From CAZUNO01 sp964621445 [NCBI: Candidatus Hadarchaeota archaeon] (GTDB taxonomy: Archaea; CAYQAE01; CAYVLA01), in the NCBI GenBank assembly GCA_964621445.1, contig CAZUNO010000030.1, forward strand, positions 9,629 through 27,758: a DNA stretch of 18,130 bases, written 5' to 3'. The first letter of the stretch is position 1, and each line of letters starts with the position of its first letter. Position numbers and translations under genes: made by a program. Positions 13,976 to 18,130 of this stretch are shown one piece after another. Below the pieces are notes generated by a model, which worked only from the letters and a program-made list of their open reading frames with translations, was not told the origin of the DNA and made no database searches.

Positions 13976-15451
13976 ATGAGGGATGATGATACGCGTAGCC
14001 CCGTCGAGCTAGGCTCCGGGCGGGAGCTTTTCGTCGATGACTTTTTGATTCAAGAGCTCACGGGAGGCGCGCAGCTGAGACTACACCATCCCGTTCCCCA
14101 GGATATAGCCATAGTGCACGACGAGCCCTGGGAGGGTAGCTGCTGCGGGTACCACACCGTTTTCCGTGACGGGGATATGTACCGCATGTATTACAGGGGG
14201 CTGGACCTGGACTCGAAAAAACAGCGACAGCCCGACCTGCACGAGCCATACTATTGCTACGCTGACAGCGAGGACGGGGTCAACTGGAGAAAACCGGACT
14301 TGGGGATAGTTGAATTCGAGGGGTCAGGAAGTAACAACATCATCCTAAAGGGTCTGGGCACCCACAATTTCGCCCCCTTCAAAGACCGGAACCCGGATAG
14401 CCCCGAGGAATCGCGCTACAAGGCCCTGGGGGGAACCAAGAAAGAGGGCGGTTTATACGCCTTCAGGTCACCGGACGGGATTCACTGGTCGTTGATGGCC
14501 GATGAACCGGTCATAACCAAGGGGGCATTCGACTCACAGAATCTCGCCTTCTGGGACCAGACGATTGGCAAATACAGGGCCTATTGGCGGTTCTTTGCCA
14601 AACCACGAGACGAGGAAAAGGATGCCCCGTCCTCCGGCTATCGGGCAATACGCACGGCGACCTCAAGGGATTTCCTGAACTGGACCGGGTATTCCGATCT
14701 CAAATATGAGGACTCGCCGCAGGAACACCTGTACACCAACCAGATCAAGCCCTATTACCGCGCTCCCCACATACTGATAGGCTTTCCCACCCGTTACGTG
14801 GACCGGGGCTGGTCGGATTCAACGCGTGCCCTGCCAGAGCTAGAGAAGCGGGAGTTGAGGGCCTCGGCCAATAGACGGTACGGCACCGCGGTTACCGAGG
14901 GTCTTCTGATGGCCAGCCGGGACGGGGTAAGGTTCAAGAGGTGGAACGAGGCCTTTCTGCGTCCCGGAATCCAGAGGCCGGGAACATGGTATTACGGACA
15001 CCAGTACATCGCCTGGCACGTGGTGGAGACACGGTCTCCAATCAAGGGCGCTCCAAAAGAAATGTCCCTTTACGCCAATGAGGGACGGCCCACCGGGGGG
15101 AGCACCGGCGTGCGTCGATACACGCTGCGGAGCGACGGGTTCGTCTCCCTTTGGGCCCCATTTACGGGGGGCGAAATGGTGACCAAGGCCCTCACCTTCA
15201 TCGGGAGCGAGCTGATTCTGAACTTCTCGACCAGCGCTGCGGGCAGCATCCGGGTCGAGCTGCAGCAACCTGATGGAGAGCCCTTCAAGGGTTTCTCCCT
15301 CCAAGAGTGCGGGGATATTTTCGGTGACGATCTAGAGCGGAGCGTAACCTGGAATTCCAAGAAGGACCTGGGAGATCTGGCCGGAAAATCCGTGCGCCTC
15401 CGATTCGCTCTCCGGGATGCCGATCTCTACTCGTTTCAGTTTGTGGTGTAA
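13976..15451 (+). CDS. GH32/GH43-like five-bladed-propeller glycosidase, PVC-bacterial type
   Basis: A 491-residue protein. The opening GRELFVDDFLIQELTGGAQL, then LRLHHPVPQDIAIVHDEPWE and VFRDGDMYRMYYRGLDLDSK, is typical of proteins abundant in Planctomycetes and Verrucomicrobia. Those are annotated as glycoside hydrolase family 32 N-terminal or five-bladed-propeller (GH43/GH32-like) proteins. Repeated propeller phrases are visible: YCYADSEDGVNWRKPDLG, YAFRSPDGIHWSLM, TATSRDFLNWTGY, LLMASRDGVRFKRW. The C-terminal 130 residues (GSIRVELQQPDGEPFKGFSL and following) form a beta-sandwich. No signal peptide, so it is probably cytoplasmic. ATG 13976 has GGGAGTGA about seven bases upstream. The substrate is not predictable, and catalytic acids cannot be assigned with confidence. 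It is followed by aminotransferase and dehydrogenase genes, suggesting handling of a modified sugar. The family's usual range suggests transfer from bacteria. Confidence 0.8.
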   Translation: MRDDDTRSPVELGSGRELFVDDFLIQELTGGAQLRLHHPVPQDIAIVHDEPWEGSCCGYHTVFRDGDMYRMYYRGLDLDSKKQRQPDLHEPYYCYADSEDGVNWRKPDLGIVEFEGSGSNNIILKGLGTHNFAPFKDRNPDSPEESRYKALGGTKKEGGLYAFRSPDGIHWSLMADEPVITKGAFDSQNLAFWDQTIGKYRAYWRFFAKPRDEEKDAPSSGYRAIRTATSRDFLNWTGYSDLKYEDSPQEHLYTNQIKPYYRAPHILIGFPTRYVDRGWSDSTRALPELEKRELRASANRRYGTAVTEGLLMASRDGVRFKRWNEAFLRPGIQRPGTWYYGHQYIAWHVVETRSPIKGAPKEMSLYANEGRPTGGSTGVRRYTLRSDGFVSLWAPFTGGEMVTKALTFIGSELILNFSTSAAGSIRVELQQPDGEPFKGFSLQECGDIFGDDLERSVTWNSKKDLGDLAGKSVRLRFALRDADLYSFQFVV

Positions 15452-15452
15452 G

Positions 15453-15475
15453 CCCATCGATGAATGGGTCTTTTC
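15453..15475 (+). terminator. Possible hairpin terminator after the propeller glycosidase
   Basis: CCCAT and ATGGG pair around a six-base loop directly after the stop codon (15453-15468), followed by TCTTTTCC. The stem is only five base pairs, so this is weak. If real, it would reduce read-through into the aminotransferase gene 89 bases on. Confidence 0.3.
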
Positions 15476-15540
15476 CAGGTCAAATAGTAAAAGGCAGGAA
15501 TAGTTAAGAGCCTTGAGAGCCCCCGCTGGGCCGTGATAGG

Positions 15541-16824
15541 ATGACCGAAGATTCCCGCCTGGCAATTGAGGGAGGCACCCCGACGATCGAGGAGGATCTA
15601 CCTCTCTGGCCCTGGTTTGGTGAGGAGACCATAAGGGCGGCCATGCAGCCCCTTCGTAGCGGGGAGATAAACTACTGGACCGGGGACACGGGAAAGCAGT
15701 TCGAGAGGGAGTTCGCCGAGTGGAACGGTGTATCGCAGGCGGTAACCACCACCAACGGTACCAGTGCACTGCACACCGCGGTTTCCAGCCTGGGAATTGG
15801 ACCCGGGGACGAGGTGATCGTGCCCTCATATACCTTCATCGCTACCTCGTTCTGCGTGGTCCAGGCGGGAGCCATACCCGTATTCGCGGACGTGAGGCGG
15901 GAGGACCACTGCATGGATCCCGATGATCTGGAGAGAAAGATCTCTCCCAGAACCAGGGCAATGATCCCGGTACATCTATACGGAAATCTATGCGACATGG
16001 ACCGGATTAACGAGATCGCCAGCGAGAACGACCTACTTGTGATCGAGGACGCCGCGGAGGCCCACGGTGCCGAATACAGGGGGCAAAAGGCGGGGAGCAT
16101 GGGAGATGCCGGGTGCTTCAGCTTCTGTCAGAACAAGACGTTCACCACCGGCGGGGAGGGCGGCGCGGTGATAACCGATGACCAGGATTTGGCCTGGGAG
16201 TGCAGGTCCTTCCGGGATCACGGGTATGACGTGGAGACCAGGATGTCGCTCCTGGAGGCCGAGGAGAGCCTTCCCTATATACATCAGAGGGTCGGTTTTA
16301 ACTACCGCATGACCGAGATGCAGTCAGCTATAGGTCTCCAGGAGCTCCGTAAGATGGATAACTGGAATCTGCCAAACAGGAGGAGAAATGGGGAAATCCT
16401 ACTCAGGCGGCTAGTCGACTGCGAGCAGATAAGGACGCTTCCAGTTCACAACCGGGAGAAGCGGAACGGGTTCTACGTCTTCCCAGTGGTCCTGAATCTG
16501 GAGAACCTGAGGGTCGACAAATCTCAAATCCTGGAGGCGATGGCCGCCGAGGGTCTGCCCGTGTGGAGGGAGTTCTGGCCCCAGTGCTACAAGGAGAGGG
16601 CGTTCGTTGAGCACAACGGGTTTGGTGAGGTCAGGTTCCCCTTCGAATCCCGTGAATACACCGATCCGGATGCCGTGAGGTACGACCAGGTCTACTGCCC
16701 CAACGCGGCCTGGCTCGAGGACCGGACATTCATCGTCCACTGTTATCCAACCCTGGAGCCGGAACACATGGAGCTAATCGCGGATGGCATACTGAAGGTG
16801 CTTGATTATTACTCGAAGAACTAG
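15541..16824 (+). CDS. DegT/DnrJ/EryC1/StrS-family PLP aminotransferase
   Basis: A 427-residue fold-type I, PLP-dependent aminotransferase that transfers an amino group to a keto-sugar or keto-cyclitol. Visible landmarks: WTGDTGKQFEREFAEWNGV, TTTNGTSALHTAVSSLGIG (phosphate cup) and DEVIVPSYTFIATSFCVV. VIEDAAEAHGA has D170, which contacts the pyridine nitrogen. SFCQNKTFTTGGEGG has K199, the Schiff-base lysine. GFNYRMTEMQSAIGLQEL is the dimer/active-site stretch. All key residues are intact; at 427 residues it is slightly longer than the family's usual 370-400. A short GTGAT lies close upstream of the ATG. The Gfo/Idh/MocA gene starts ten bases after its stop, a pairing common in aminosugar and aminocyclitol pathways. 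The exact substrate is not evident; it could serve synthesis or breakdown. Confidence 0.9.
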   Translation: MTEDSRLAIEGGTPTIEEDLPLWPWFGEETIRAAMQPLRSGEINYWTGDTGKQFEREFAEWNGVSQAVTTTNGTSALHTAVSSLGIGPGDEVIVPSYTFIATSFCVVQAGAIPVFADVRREDHCMDPDDLERKISPRTRAMIPVHLYGNLCDMDRINEIASENDLLVIEDAAEAHGAEYRGQKAGSMGDAGCFSFCQNKTFTTGGEGGAVITDDQDLAWECRSFRDHGYDVETRMSLLEAEESLPYIHQRVGFNYRMTEMQSAIGLQELRKMDNWNLPNRRRNGEILLRRLVDCEQIRTLPVHNREKRNGFYVFPVVLNLENLRVDKSQILEAMAAEGLPVWREFWPQCYKERAFVEHNGFGEVRFPFESREYTDPDAVRYDQVYCPNAAWLEDRTFIVHCYPTLEPEHMELIADGILKVLDYYSKN

Positions 16825-16834
16825 AGGCGTTTAG

Positions 16835-17845
16835 ATGGATGAGAACTTGGGATGGGGAGTTATCGGCTGCGGAGGAATTGCAGAGAAGAGGACCATTCCG
16901 GAGGGCATCGTTCCCTCTCCGGGATGTACGGTCGAGGCGGTTATGAGCCCGCACCAGAGCACGGTTGACAGGGTCGGAGATGAGTTCGGGGTGATGGGTA
17001 GGTACACGGATTATGTGGATCTGTTGAGAGATCCAGGCGTAGATGCCGTCTACATAGCCTCGCCCAACTACGCACATAACCAACAGGTACTGTCCGCCGC
17101 CGAGGAGGGCAAGCACGTGCTCTGTGAGAAGCCCCTGGGAATGGATGTCGGGGAGGTCCGGGACATGATATCCGCATGTGAAAGGAATGAAGTGAAGTTC
17201 TCCGCGGGTTTCATGATGAGGTTCCACTCCTGCCACCGGGAGGCAAAAAGGATTATCGATGAGGGACTACTAGGCGAGGTGGTCTTTGCCCGGTTACACT
17301 TCGGGTGCTGGTACCCGGACATGGAGGGGGCATGGCGTCAGGACCCGGAGCTTGGAGGGGGAGGTTGCCTCATGGACCTGGGCATACACGGCATAGATCT
17401 GTTGAGGATGCTACTGGGTGATGTTACCCAGGTCTTTGCGGAGAATCGCACCACCTCATTCAAATATCCGGTTGAGGACTCCTCCCTCGTTAACCTGGTT
17501 TTTGAAAGCGGTTCGCTGGGGGTGGTGGACAGCTTCTTCAACTTGCGACATTCCGGGACGGCCAACGCGCTCGAGATCTACGGGACTCAGGGTTACCTGA
17601 AATCCATCGGTTCCGTAGGCCAGGAATCAACGGGGACCGTTCAATATCGGGATGTATCCGGTCGTGACCGGACCGTGGAGCCGGAGCCACTAAACATGTA
17701 CAGGGGAGAGGTTGAGGACTTTAAACGGGCCATAGAGGAGGGCTCGGATCCCGTCAACTCAGGCTATGAGGGCCTTGAGGACCAAAAGGTGGTCATGGGG
17801 GCTTACGAGTCCTCGGAGAAGGGAAGGAGGGTTTTTCTGGAGTAG
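16835..17845 (+). CDS. Gfo/Idh/MocA-family NAD(P)-dependent oxidoreductase
   Basis: A 336-residue oxidoreductase acting on sugars or cyclitols. The N-terminal Rossmann domain carries GVIGCGGIAEK (residues 8-18) and VDAVYIASPNYAHNQQVLSA. Then comes the family signature HVLCEKPLG with the catalytic-type lysine K99. The C-terminal alpha/beta domain carries GGGGCLMDLGIHGIDLLRML, including the conserved D181 and H185. Length and order are normal and the gene is intact. It starts ten bases after the aminotransferase stop and is almost certainly co-transcribed. The pair could oxidise a sugar or cyclitol hydroxyl and then aminate the ketone, or run the reverse. It ends 12 bases from the convergent gene on the other strand. 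Confidence 0.92.
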   Translation: MDENLGWGVIGCGGIAEKRTIPEGIVPSPGCTVEAVMSPHQSTVDRVGDEFGVMGRYTDYVDLLRDPGVDAVYIASPNYAHNQQVLSAAEEGKHVLCEKPLGMDVGEVRDMISACERNEVKFSAGFMMRFHSCHREAKRIIDEGLLGEVVFARLHFGCWYPDMEGAWRQDPELGGGGCLMDLGIHGIDLLRMLLGDVTQVFAENRTTSFKYPVEDSSLVNLVFESGSLGVVDSFFNLRHSGTANALEIYGTQGYLKSIGSVGQESTGTVQYRDVSGRDRTVEPEPLNMYRGEVEDFKRAIEEGSDPVNSGYEGLEDQKVVMGAYESSEKGRRVFLE

Positions 17846-17857
17846 TAGGCGTATCGC

Positions 17858-18130
17858 CTAGAACCATGTGATTTGCTGGTCGCAGATAAACCTCTTTACC
17901 CGTTTCCAGAGAGTATGACCGCCCCTGTAGTGGCCCCGTTGATATAGAGGGCAATTCTTCCCCGATGGATCAATCCACACCACCTCGTTTCCCCTTCGAA
18001 CAACCGTGTAATCCATCCCGGCGATGGTGAGCTTGTCCGTTCTCTCGTGAATTGGGAACTCGAGGCAGACCTGATCACCGCCCTTGACGGAACCGATCAG
18101 GGCGTATCTATCGTTGTATCTCAACTGGCG
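17858..18130 (-). CDS. C-terminal end of a GH127/DUF1680-like protein (runs off the window)
   Basis: The minus-strand frame is open to the right edge (first readable residues RQLRYNDRYALIGSV) and ends at 17858. The pattern GDQVCLEFPIHERTDKL, a VVRRGNEVVWIDPSGKNCPL strand pair and YQRGHYR matches the C-terminal beta-sandwich of GH127/DUF1680-like glycosidases. These usually show a (K/W)xGDxVxLxFPM stretch, then RGNxVVxIxPxG and PLYQR. The N-terminal catalytic barrel would lie beyond the window, so TTG 18124 should not be taken as the true start. It is convergent with the sugar operon and probably belongs to the same carbohydrate island. Family assignment is moderate because only about 90 residues are visible. 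Confidence 0.55.
   Translation of the reverse strand, partial: RQLRYNDRYALIGSVKGGDQVCLEFPIHERTDKLTIAGMDYTVVRRGNEVVWIDPSGKNCPLYQRGHYRGGHTLWKRVKRFICDQQITWF

Noticed and set aside
1-18130. CRISPR arrays, rRNA or integrase attachment sites
   Set aside because: No regularly spaced repeats, conserved rRNA stretches or integrase-tRNA pair were seen when reading through the window. This was by eye only.

Overview
The window looks archaeal. Clear TATA-type boxes (TTTATATA-like) stand about 25 bases in front of likely transcript starts, at least two genes seem leaderless or nearly so, TTG and GTG starts are common, and AGG/AGA/ATA codons are frequent. Surface proteins with archaeal-style signal peptides or C-terminal anchors are also present. 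The phylum cannot be fixed from this sequence; a Thermoplasmatota-like or related euryarchaeal lineage is a guess. No tRNA, rRNA or CRISPR array was seen.

Layout. Positions 1-600 hold the 5' part of a minus-strand gene that looks like a transposase, and a small basic protein gene with almost no G in its second half. Positions 650-2110 hold an intact arsenic module on the minus strand (ACR3 arsenite exporter, then ArsR repressor) behind a promoter with a 12-base direct repeat. Positions 2116-3650 hold a decayed secreted, glycosidase-like gene. Positions 3509-3865 hold an unrecognised minus-strand ORF. Positions 3968-5185 hold a secreted, amidotransferase-like protein with a C-terminal membrane anchor. 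Positions 5600-7114 hold two broken neighbours, an ABC exporter with a large internal deletion and a frameshifted DUF1854 gene. Positions 7123-9408 (minus) and 9601-10847 (plus) are divergent: a 761-residue surface beta-propeller, and a frameshifted paralogue of the 3968-5185 protein. Positions 10915-11250 hold the remains of a second arsenic operon (ACR3 C-terminus followed by an ArsC N-terminus).

Positions 11329-11994 hold an AbrB/PIN (VapBC-type) toxin-antitoxin pair with a perfect 16-base palindrome in its promoter. It lies next to an N-terminally truncated metallophosphoesterase, a GNAT acetyltransferase and an unknown membrane protein. From 13976 to the end is a carbohydrate cluster: a GH32/GH43-like five-bladed-propeller protein, a DegT/DnrJ/EryC1/StrS aminotransferase, a Gfo/Idh/MocA oxidoreductase and, convergent, the C-terminal end of a GH127/DUF1680-like protein. 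These genes resemble sugar genes typical of Planctomycetes and related bacteria, so transfer is likely.

Two things stand out. First, half or more of the genes from 2.1 to 12.5 kb are decayed by indels, deletions or lost catalytic residues, while the arsenic and toxin-antitoxin modules between them are intact and less GC-rich. This looks like a region of gene turnover. Second, two paralogues share a little-described architecture: an amidotransferase-like extracellular domain, a short helical hairpin, and a membrane anchor with the conserved pattern VIEW...VLWSLMxxRxMYxxVE.
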